From: a bacterium
Lineage (GTDB): Bacteria; Patescibacteriota; Microgenomatia; Woykebacterales; RBG-16-39-9b
Direction: 5' to 3'
DNA: 18,530 nucleotides
NCBI GenBank assembly: GCA_030690175.1
Contig: JAUYHE010000004.1
Location: 1-18,530, forward strand
Positions within the stretch are counted from its first letter, which is position 1, and each line of letters starts with the position of its first letter. The notes under the pieces are model-generated. The model saw nothing but the letters and a program-made list of their open reading frames with translations, was not told where the DNA came from and did not search any database. Position numbers and translations under genes: made by a program. This document shows positions 8,634 to 12,950 of this stretch, piece by piece.

Positions 8634-9043
8634 ACTAACCTTCTTATTACCCTAAGCTGTTCCCTCTCTAGATAGTTTCTTAATGGCTCCTCAACAACTT
8701 TTTCTGGAAGGGCCCTAGCACTTACTACTTTGTTGTTTCCTATAAAAATTCCCACGTGACCAATTCCATCTGGAAACTTGCTATTATAATAACCGGCTTT
8801 TCCTCGAATAAAGACCAGATCTGCTGGTTTGATGTTTTTTCGATTAACTTTCCTTCCTCGGGAAGCTTGGGTAATCGCCTTTTTGGGTAGGTTTTTGCCT
8901 ACTTTTTCGAAGATGAATTTAGTAAACGTGGAACAATTAAACACTTCTGGAGCTTCGTAAAACCTCGCCGTTTTTTTATACGGCTTTCCCAAATACTCAT
9001 AGGCTGTCCTAATTACGTTTTGGATTTTTTCTTCTTTTGTCAT
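8630..9043 (-). CDS. NlpC/P60-like cysteine peptidase domain protein
   Basis: 137 residues, a single NlpC/P60 fold. Cys37 in FNCSTFTKFIF is the nucleophile, and His96 in GIGHVGIFIGNNKVVSA is the base. The third polar residue, often His, is not obvious; Asn103 or Ser108 could serve. PADLVFIRG matches the usual strand before the His motif. NlpC/P60 enzymes usually cut peptidoglycan stem peptides, but no signal peptide or membrane segment is seen, so this one may act in the cytoplasm, perhaps on recycled peptides, or leave by another route. It overlaps the Nudix gene by four bases. A TAAAAT box seven bases before the ATG and the lack of a ribosome binding site suggest a leaderless message. Its start region overlaps the divergent tRNA promoter. 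Confidence 0.85.
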   Translation of the reverse strand: MTKEEKIQNVIRTAYEYLGKPYKKTARFYEAPEVFNCSTFTKFIFEKVGKNLPKKAITQASRGRKVNRKNIKPADLVFIRGKAGYYNSKFPDGIGHVGIFIGNNKVVSARALPEKVVEEPLRNYLEREQLRVIRRLV

Positions 9044-9047
9044 TATT

Positions 9048-9075
9048 TTGATTTTACCACTAAATCTGCTAAAAT
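9048..9075 (+). promoter_or_regulatory. Promoter of the Arg-Ser-Arg tRNA cluster
   Basis: TTGATT (9048-9053), a 16-base spacer and TAAAAT (9070-9075), 14 bases before the first tRNA. It overlaps the likely promoter of the divergent NlpC/P60-like gene, so the two may compete. Confidence 0.55.
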
Positions 9076-9088
9076 TAGGCTCCCAAAT

Positions 9089-9165
9089 GTCCCTCTAGCT
9101 CAATTGGACAGAGCGTCGGGTTGCGGTCCCGGAGGTTGGGAGTTCGAGTCTCCCGAGGGACGCCA
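9089..9165 (+). tRNA. tRNA-Arg(GCG)
   Basis: The acceptor stem is GTCCCTC/GAGGGAC, the D arm GCTC/GAGC, the anticodon arm TCGGG-TTGCGGT-CCCGG with anticodon GCG, and the T arm GGGAG-TTCGAGT-CTCCC, with an encoded GCCA. It reads CGC and CGT. Most bacteria read these with an ACG tRNA whose A34 is edited to inosine, so G34 is notable. The next tRNA starts directly after the CCA. Confidence 0.93.
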
Positions 9166-9255
9166 GGAGGGGTGCCAGAGCGGTTTATTGGCCAGGTCTC
9201 GAAAACCTTGGGGGGAGCAATCCCCACGGAGGTTCGAATCCTCCTCCCTCCGCCA
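9166..9255 (+). tRNA. tRNA-Ser(CGA)
   Basis: The acceptor stem is GGAGGGG/TCCCTCC, with one G-T pair. The anticodon loop CTCGAAA gives CGA (reads TCG), there is a long variable arm, and the T arm is GGAGG-TTCGAAT-CCTCC, with GCCA at the end. It abuts tRNA-Arg(GCG) with no spacer, so processing must cut exactly between the two. Confidence 0.93.
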
Positions 9256-9256
9256 A

Positions 9257-9332
9257 GCGCCTGTAGCTCAGTGGATAGAGCGCAAGCCTCCGGAGCTTGA
9301 GGTCGAGAGTTCGAGTCTCTCCAGGCGCGCCA
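9257..9332 (+). tRNA. tRNA-Arg(CCG)
   Basis: The acceptor stem is GCGCCTG/CAGGCGC, the D arm GCTC/GAGC, the anticodon arm CAAGC-CTCCGGA-GCTTG with anticodon CCG (reads CGG), and the T arm GAGAG-TTCGAGT-CTCTC, with an encoded GCCA. One base separates it from tRNA-Ser(CGA). Confidence 0.95.
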
Positions 9333-9343
9333 TAGATTATTGT

Positions 9344-9373
9344 GAGTTCAAATCCCACCTAGAATACCGTCTA
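9344..9373 (+). pseudogene. tRNA 3'-end remnant
   Basis: GTGAG-TTCAAAT-CCCAC reads as a T arm with one mismatched pair, followed by seven bases (CTAGAAT), an A and CC, as in the 3' half of a tRNA. No matching 5' half lies nearby. It sits 11 bases after tRNA-Arg(CCG) in the same orientation. Confidence 0.45.
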
Positions 9374-9389
9374 TCAATCTTAGATTAAA

Positions 9390-9968
9390 TTAACTCGTGA
9401 GCTTGTGGAAACCGTGCGAAAGGGTATCGGCGACAGAATCTAACCAACTTGTCTTTGGGAGTTCTCGATAAGGTATATAGCGGGCTAAAATATCCTTTAT
9501 TTTTTCTTTATCCTGTGTATTTATCAAAATAATTAACCGCCTTGGCCACTGGATAAAAGTGTCAATATACAAAATCGTAAAACCGTTTTTTTCAATAATC
9601 CAAAAATCATCTAGCTCGTTCCAAAGGTAGCTGTGGCTAGCGTTATTAATCCCCTGGGTAGTAATTTCGTTTTCGACGATCTCTGGCGGAACGGTCGCCA
9701 AAATATAAGCGACAAAGGCAAGTGCCAGTACCGGAGCAATAATGAAAAATTCGCGAACAAACAGCAAAACAAGTAGTATGATCGCCACCAACAAAAGGGT
9801 GTAGACAAACCATTTGGTACTTCGTTTGGTGTAAGGCCTGGAAAAACTTTGCCAACGAAATAGGCTTTTGACGCTTTTTTGCTTTTTACCCTCAAGGCGG
9901 TGAATTTCTTCTTGTAACCTATTTACTTCGCCTTTTAAATCGGTGAGATTGGGTTCTTTTTCTGTCAT
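9390..9968 (-). CDS. Coiled-coil two-helix membrane protein of unknown function
   Basis: 192 residues in three parts. Residues about 5-35 are charged and predicted to form a coiled coil. Two adjacent transmembrane helices lie at about 53-72 and 75-93. A soluble C-terminal domain of about 100 residues follows, with alternating strands and the pieces LWNELDDFWIIEKNGFTILYIDT and RRLIILINTQDKEKIKDILARYIPY. That pattern recalls small PH-like domains on membrane proteins of Patescibacteria, but I cannot assign a family or a function. The start is supported by a good GGAGGAT a few bases upstream and by a possible promoter at 9997-10025. It stands alone between two tRNA clusters on the opposite strand. 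Confidence 0.8.
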   Translation of the reverse strand: MTEKEPNLTDLKGEVNRLQEEIHRLEGKKQKSVKSLFRWQSFSRPYTKRSTKWFVYTLLLVAIILLVLLFVREFFIIAPVLALAFVAYILATVPPEIVENEITTQGINNASHSYLWNELDDFWIIEKNGFTILYIDTFIQWPRRLIILINTQDKEKIKDILARYIPYRELPKTSWLDSVADTLSHGFHKLTS

Positions 9969-9996
9969 TTATCCTCCAGTGAGTACCTACCAATAT

Positions 9997-10025
9997 ATTT
10001 TACCACTATCATTTCTAAACGGTAA
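9997..10025 (-). promoter_or_regulatory. Possible promoter of the two-helix membrane protein gene
   Basis: On the minus strand: TTACCG (10025-10020), a 17-base spacer and TAAAAT (10002-9997). The -35 box is weak (three of six). The message would have a leader of about 20 bases that holds the GGAGGA ribosome binding site. Confidence 0.4.
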
Positions 10026-10063
10026 CCTCTTTTTAACTATCCTAGGGTTAATTAGGGCCCGCG

Positions 10064-10092
10064 TTGAATTCAGGCGGTATTTTTGTTAAAAT
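10064..10092 (+). promoter_or_regulatory. Promoter of the serine tRNA pair
   Basis: TTGAAT (10064-10069), a 17-base spacer and TAAAAT (10087-10092). The predicted start is about 20 bases before tRNA-Ser(GCT). Spacing and boxes are close to the sigma-70 consensus. Confidence 0.65.
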
Positions 10093-10119
10093 CTTCGCAC
10101 TAGTAAGTGTTACCGTTGT

Positions 10120-10208
10120 GGAGGAGTCGCATAGCGGTCCAGTGCACAGGTTTGCTAAACCTGCGAGCTGTAAGGCTCACGTGGGTTCGAATCCCACCTC
10201 CTCCGCCA
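10120..10208 (+). tRNA. tRNA-Ser(GCT)
   Basis: The acceptor stem is GGAGGAG/CTCCTCC, the anticodon arm CAGGT-TTGCTAA-ACCTG with GCT (reads AGC/AGT), there is a long variable arm, and the T arm is GTGGG-TTCGAAT-CCCAC, with GCCA. A near copy of its 3' end lies at 10370-10395. Confidence 0.95.
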
Positions 10209-10248
10209 TTTTTTGGAGATGTCCACCCAGTTAAGTGTTCTGATTTTG

Positions 10249-10335
10249 GGAGGGTTGCGCCGAATTGGTAAGGCACCAGTCTTGAAAACTGGGGCCCGCA
10301 AGGGCTTGCAGGTTCGAGTCCTGCACCCTCCGCCA
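10249..10335 (+). tRNA. tRNA-Ser(TGA)
   Basis: The acceptor stem is GGAGGGT/ACCCTCC, the anticodon arm CCAGT-CTTGAAA-ACTGG with TGA, the variable arm GCCC-GCAA-GGGC, and the T arm GCAGG-TTCGAGT-CCTGC, with GCCA. It is 40 bases after tRNA-Ser(GCT), probably in one transcript. Confidence 0.95.
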
Positions 10336-10336
10336 G

Positions 10337-10374
10337 GGTTCGCTTTCGCAAGGCGAAATTAGAACCGAAGGTTC
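10337..10374 (+). repeat. Nested hairpins after tRNA-Ser(TGA)
   Basis: GGTTC (10337-10341) pairs with GAACC (10362-10366). Inside it, TTCGC (10339-10343) pairs with GCGAA (10353-10357). GAACC can instead pair with GGTTC at 10370-10374 around a GAA loop. The alternatives exclude each other. It may end or trim the tRNA transcript; no T run follows. Confidence 0.4.
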
Positions 10375-10395
10375 GTCATCCCACCCTCTCCGCCA
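10370..10395 (+). pseudogene. Duplicated 3' end of tRNA-Ser(GCT)
   Basis: Aligned with the last 25 bases of tRNA-Ser(GCT), this 26-base stretch differs only by a one-base insertion next to one changed base in the T loop and a CT/TC swap. It keeps the terminal CTCCGCCA. It carries no acceptor 5' strand, D arm or anticodon arm. Confidence 0.6.
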
Positions 10396-10435
10396 CGCCT
10401 GCCAATTTTAATGACCAAGCTTGTCTGAACTTCTG

Positions 10436-10469
10436 TTTTATGGTTTAATCCATTTTATGGTTTAATCCA
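10436..10469 (+). repeat. Tandem 17-bp repeat before the DUF4258 gene, possible operator
   Basis: Two perfect, adjacent copies of a 17-bp unit (10436-10452 and 10453-10469). Each contains TGGTTTAATCCA, a 12-base palindrome with one mismatched pair. The second copy ends five bases before the ATG at 10475. TTTAAT within each copy could act as a -10 box. TCCAT...ATGGA (10465-10478) adds an inverted repeat over the start codon. Such paired palindromes are typical of autoregulated toxin-antitoxin operators; that role is inferred. Confidence 0.6.
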
Positions 10470-10474
10470 TCCGA

Positions 10475-10795
10475 ATGGATTTAGACTATATAAGAAACAA
10501 AGTTAGTTCTGGAGAATATGACCTTTCAGAGCATGCCCATACTGAAAGGCAAGCAGAACATATAGCTATCAAGGAAATTGAAGAAACTATTTTTACTGGT
10601 GAAATTATTGAAAGTTATCCAAAAGACCCAAGAGGCAAAAGCGTCTTGATTGGCGCAAAACTAAAAAGTGGCAGTTTGCATGTTGTTTGTGGCAGCAGAA
10701 ATGATAGAATATTGCTAGTAACCGTCTACGAACCAAAACTACCGAAATGGAGTAATTACAAAACAAGAAGCAGGAGTTTAGAGGGCAGAATATGA
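10475..10795 (+). CDS. DUF4258 protein, probable toxin of a toxin-antitoxin pair
   Basis: 106 residues. The start SEHAHTERQAEHIAIKEIEETIFTGEIIESYPKDPRGKS, followed by a strand-rich half (SVLIGAKLKSGSLHVVCGSRNDRILLVTVYEP), is the DUF4258 pattern. The family is placed with the RelE/ParE-like fold and is often found next to YgiT-type zinc-finger genes. His20 and His22 near the N-terminus and the final VTVYEP motif are its landmarks. No ribosome binding site precedes the ATG; the tandem 17-bp repeat ends just before it, so the message may be leaderless. The stop overlaps the next start as ATGA. mRNA cleavage is the likely activity by analogy with RelE/MqsR toxins, but I cannot show this. The A-rich codon use differs from the surrounding genes. 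Confidence 0.8.
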   Translation: MDLDYIRNKVSSGEYDLSEHAHTERQAEHIAIKEIEETIFTGEIIESYPKDPRGKSVLIGAKLKSGSLHVVCGSRNDRILLVTVYEPKLPKWSNYKTRSRSLEGRI

Positions 10796-11019
10796 AAGAA
10801 TGCTATTTTTGCAAGGGGACAACTGAAATAAAGAACGTTGACGTAGATTTTCGTTGGGAAGGAAACCTTTACGTGATTAAAGACGTGCCAGTGGAAGTTT
10901 GTGCTCAATGTGGCGAACGATATTACTCTGCCGAAATATCAAAAAGAATTGACGAACTGGTCCAAAAAGGCCGTCCTCAAGAGACACTTAAAGTTCCTGT
11001 TTTAGAGTTTAGCCAATAA
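10792..11019 (+). CDS. YgiT-type zinc-finger protein, probable antitoxin
   Basis: 75 residues with two CxxC pairs, C4-C7 and C37-C40 (VCAQCGERYYSAE), which form the YgiT/MqsA N-terminal zinc-finger domain. In MqsA this domain binds the toxin. The helix-turn-helix domain that follows in full-length MqsA is absent; only a short helix SKRIDELVQKG and a tail remain. If it controls its own operon, another protein or the zinc domain itself must bind the operator. It overlaps the DUF4258 gene by ATGA, and GAGGG lies just upstream. A hairpin with a T run follows the stop by about 25 bases. Its role as antitoxin comes from the family and the pairing. Confidence 0.82.
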   Translation: MKECYFCKGTTEIKNVDVDFRWEGNLYVIKDVPVEVCAQCGERYYSAEISKRIDELVQKGRPQETLKVPVLEFSQ

Positions 11020-11044
11020 CTACCACGAACGTAACCCATAGTTC

Positions 11045-11063
11045 TTGACTTTTAGTCAATTTT
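11045..11063 (+). terminator. Possible terminator of the DUF4258-ygiT pair
   Basis: TTGACT-TTT-AGTCAA is a perfect 6-bp stem with a three-base loop, followed by TTTTG. It begins 25 bases after the ygiT stop. The stem is A/T-rich, so termination would be weak. Confidence 0.4.
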
Positions 11064-11097
11064 GTGCTGTACTTGTTGCTATTAACAATTTGATGTT

Positions 11098-11124
11098 AGT
11101 TACAAGTAAAGGCATCTTGTAACT
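11098..11124. repeat. 9-bp inverted repeat
   Basis: AGTTACAAG (11098-11106) and CTTGTAACT (11116-11124) are perfect complements around a 9-base loop. There is no T run. Its role is unknown. Confidence 0.5.
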
Positions 11125-11178
11125 GGATTGAATCTCTGCCTGCTTATTGGAATATACCCTCGAAGCTGCTATTCTTTC

Positions 11179-11204
11179 TTAGCCCTCGCTTTGCGAGGTC
11201 GCAG
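11179..11204. repeat. Hairpin repeat, copy 2 (CCTCGC/GCGAGG)
   Basis: TTAGCCCTCGC, a TT, then GCGAGGTCGCAG. CCTCGC (11184-11189) pairs with GCGAGG (11193-11198). Both flanking words also occur in copy 1 at 5163-5190, in the opposite orientation, while the loops differ, as in palindromic intergenic repeats. Confidence 0.55.
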
Positions 11205-11356
11205 AGCGCTCTTTAGAGCGATCTAGTTACCAGGTGCCTTTCTAGGTATTTGGAAGCTCTTTTATATTTCAGTTGTTAGTTTCTCCACTTGTGGTTGCCA
11301 GTCTGGTTATAATTCTTGTAACTAGGTGGACAATCATAAGGATAGGAACCGCCATT

Positions 11357-12031
11357 TTAATGCGAGCTTGCCAAAGCTAATCCCCACACTCTGGCGGCGC
11401 GTTTTCTTTTCAAGACCGCCGTCGCTTCTTTCAGCGTGGCTCCAGTAGTCCAGACATCGTCAAAAACCAGAAAATTTTTTTCCATCGTCTTTTTTTGATC
11501 GACCACTTGAAAGGCTCCTTTTGCCTGGCGAATTCTTTCGCGACGTGCCAGTTTTACTTGGGGCTTTGTGTTCTTAGTTCTAACCAATATATCAGGTGCA
11601 AAAGGGACTTTTAATTTTTGGGCTACTAGCTTACCCAAAATCTCGGTTTGATTAAACCCACGCCAATTTTTTCGCGAGGAAGATAATGGAATCGGAATCA
11701 AAGTGAAGGAACTTAAGTCAAAATTATCCAGTCGTTTTGATTTTTTTAACTGAACCCGAGCGACTTCCTGCAAATCTTTGACAAATCGATACTTAAGCTC
11801 GTGGATTATTTCTTTAATTGGCGTAGAGTAATCAAAAAGGCAAATCAGGCCGTCCAACGAAAGTTTACCTTTGCACTTTGGGTGGGTGGTTCCACCAATT
11901 GCTGGTTTTAGACACATTGGACAAAAAGATTTGGCGCTAGTTACTTTCTTTTCATCTTTTTCGCAAAGGTAACTACCAAACCTCCCACAAACCACGCAAC
12001 GTTTTGGAAAAATCAAATCCAGCAAACTCAT
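11357..12031 (-). CDS. comF: ComF-family phosphoribosyltransferase-like competence protein
   Basis: 224 residues. The N-terminal zinc ribbon has C12, C15, C23, C37, C40 and C53. The C-terminal domain has a phosphoribosyltransferase fold with the PRPP-binding motif FDDVWTTGAT (Asp191-Asp192), and IPIPLSSSRKNWRGFNQTEILGK, the most characteristic ComF stretch. ComF is needed late in natural DNA uptake, where it acts in the cytoplasm with the ComFA helicase and DprA; the substrate is unknown. comFA is not in the window. The ATG lies seven bases after a TAAAAT box and has no ribosome binding site. The terminator of the tmRNA lies just upstream, so comF may be a unit of its own or depend on read-through. 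Confidence 0.92.
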   Translation of the reverse strand: MSLLDLIFPKRCVVCGRFGSYLCEKDEKKVTSAKSFCPMCLKPAIGGTTHPKCKGKLSLDGLICLFDYSTPIKEIIHELKYRFVKDLQEVARVQLKKSKRLDNFDLSSFTLIPIPLSSSRKNWRGFNQTEILGKLVAQKLKVPFAPDILVRTKNTKPQVKLARRERIRQAKGAFQVVDQKKTMEKNFLVFDDVWTTGATLKEATAVLKRKRAARVWGLALASSH

Positions 12032-12059
12032 CTACTCAATTTTACCCGGTAAACACAAG

Positions 12060-12080
12060 CCCCGACCTTTGGGGTCGGGG
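12060..12080 (-). terminator. Intrinsic terminator of the tmRNA gene
   Basis: On the minus strand CCCCGACC and GGTCGGGG form a perfect 8-bp G/C-rich stem with a five-base loop, followed by CTTGTGTTT. It starts seven bases after the tmRNA CCA end. AACC/ACAAG flanks can extend the stem with a bulge. Confidence 0.8.
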
Positions 12081-12086
12081 TTGTGA

Positions 12087-12447
12087 TGGTGGAGATGCCG
12101 GGGGTTTCACCCGGGTCCGAAAAAGAAATTACTTCAAGATACTACAAGCTTATCTAACCATGTTTCTCCCTTAAGCCTGCTGGTTAGCAAGATCAGCTTA
12201 AAGAAAGGTCGTTTGTTTAAGGACCTTCTCCAAAGTGACCGGTTTTGGATCAGTCCTCTTAGCTGTTGTTACACCCCGCAGCCTTCGCTAAGAAAAAGGT
12301 TTGCAGGATGCCTTACTTACGCTACTGCGTAAGAAGGAGCCAAGTTTTTGTTGGCATTTATTGGTTCGATCACTATTTTTACGATGATGGTGATCAACAT
12401 CGGCTTGCACTAAAAGCAACCGCTTCCCGTCGAATATATACATCCCC
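12087..12447 (-). ncRNA. ssrA: Transfer-messenger RNA (tmRNA)
   Basis: 361 bases. The 5' GGGGATG pairs with the 3' CATCTCC, followed by ACCA, to form the alanine-tRNA-like acceptor. ATTCGACGGG follows the 5' end, and the 3' T arm is CCGGG-TTTCAC-like (read here on the plus strand as GGTTTCACCC). Inside, on the minus strand, the tag frame runs from 12355 to 12317: GCC AAC AAA AAC TTG GCT CCT TCT TAC GCA GTA GCG TAA, giving ANKNLAPSYAVA. The final AVA is a typical hydrophobic degron read by ClpXP-type proteases. The molecule is in one piece, not permuted. smpB, its protein partner, lies directly upstream on the same strand. Together they rescue ribosomes stuck on mRNAs without a stop. Confidence 0.95.
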
Positions 12448-12451
12448 TTAT

Positions 12452-12483
12452 CTAGATTCTAGTCTCTAGAGACTAGAATCTAG
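12452..12483. repeat. 32-bp perfect palindrome across the smpB stop
   Basis: Each arm is 16 bases, starting CTAGATTCTAG, and the match is perfect with no spacer. It includes the smpB TAG stop and ends four bases before the tmRNA 5' end. On the minus strand it is not followed by a T run, so a processing hairpin fits better than a terminator; on the plus strand TTTTTAG follows. Confidence 0.9.
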
Positions 12484-12950
12484 TTTTTAGATTGTTGTTG
12501 TGCCACGAGTTTGGCCTTCCGTAATAAGCTCTGCGCCTCTCGCTGTCCTTCCCGCTTCTTTATTGCTTCCCGCTTATCGTACTTCTTTTTACCGTAAGCG
12601 AGAGCAATCTGTATTTTAGCAAATCCGCGCCTAAAATACAACTTTGTCGGTATAACCGTCAAATTACTACCGGCGAGTTTTCCGAACAAATAATCGATTT
12701 CCTTTTTGTGAAGTAGCAACTTTCGGCTTCGCCTCGGTCCGCCAGACTCAAACACTCCCTTTTCGTAGGGCGCGATATGGGCGTTTACCAAAGAGGCTTC
12801 GCCGTTTCTTATAGTTACAAATGACTCCTCCAAAGAGGCTTTTCCGGCTCTAACCTGCTTAATTTCGTTACCCGTGAGCACCACGCCGGCCTCAAAATTT
12901 TCGAGAAGATTGTAGTTGAAGCTAGCCTTTTTATTAAGTACTGATTTCAT
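12480..12950 (-). CDS. smpB: SsrA-binding protein
   Basis: 156 residues, the normal length. It binds the tRNA-like part of tmRNA and brings it into stalled ribosomes. NKKASFNYNLLENFEAGVVLTGNEIKQVRAGKASLEESFV is the usual N-terminal OB-fold part, and the middle HIAPYEKG and RSRKLLLHKKEI are conserved. The C-terminal tail YDKREAIKKREGQREAQSLLRKAK is the basic helix that enters the mRNA channel. The ATG overlaps the stop of the upstream propeller gene as ATGA, so it is translationally coupled to it. No separate ribosome binding site is seen. The stop lies inside a 32-bp palindrome, and the tmRNA gene follows at once, which suggests a joint smpB-ssrA transcript. Confidence 0.96.
   Translation of the reverse strand: MKSVLNKKASFNYNLLENFEAGVVLTGNEIKQVRAGKASLEESFVTIRNGEASLVNAHIAPYEKGVFESGGPRRSRKLLLHKKEIDYLFGKLAGSNLTVIPTKLYFRRGFAKIQIALAYGKKKYDKREAIKKREGQREAQSLLRKAKLVAQQQSKN

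Larger units (their letters stand above)
11020..11356. other. 337-base hairpin-rich stretch without a gene
   Basis: It lies between the ends of the convergent ygiT-like and comF genes. No convincing open frame is seen. It holds a 6-bp hairpin with T run (11045-11063), a 9-bp stem (11098-11124), copy 2 of the GCGAGG hairpin repeat (11179-11204), and directly after it CGCTCT-TT-AGAGCG (11207-11220). The word TCTTGTAACT occurs twice, near 11115 and 11313. It could be decayed sequence from an inserted element. Confidence 0.6.

Noticed and set aside
9020..9388. 122-residue open frame across three tRNA genes
   Set aside because: It is a chance reading through tRNA genes; the same holds for the minus-strand frame 10100-10351 over two tRNAs.
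10337..10366. Hairpin as a T-box or other riboswitch
   Set aside because: It follows a tRNA and precedes only a tRNA fragment; no T-box sequence or downstream biosynthetic gene is present.
12266..12469. 67-residue open frame on the plus strand
   Set aside because: It lies antisense to the tmRNA gene and across the palindrome, with no family match.
12452..12483. Palindrome as an ordinary smpB terminator
   Set aside because: On the coding strand the hairpin is followed by ATAAGGGG, the tmRNA start, without a T run; stopping there would also cut the joint unit.
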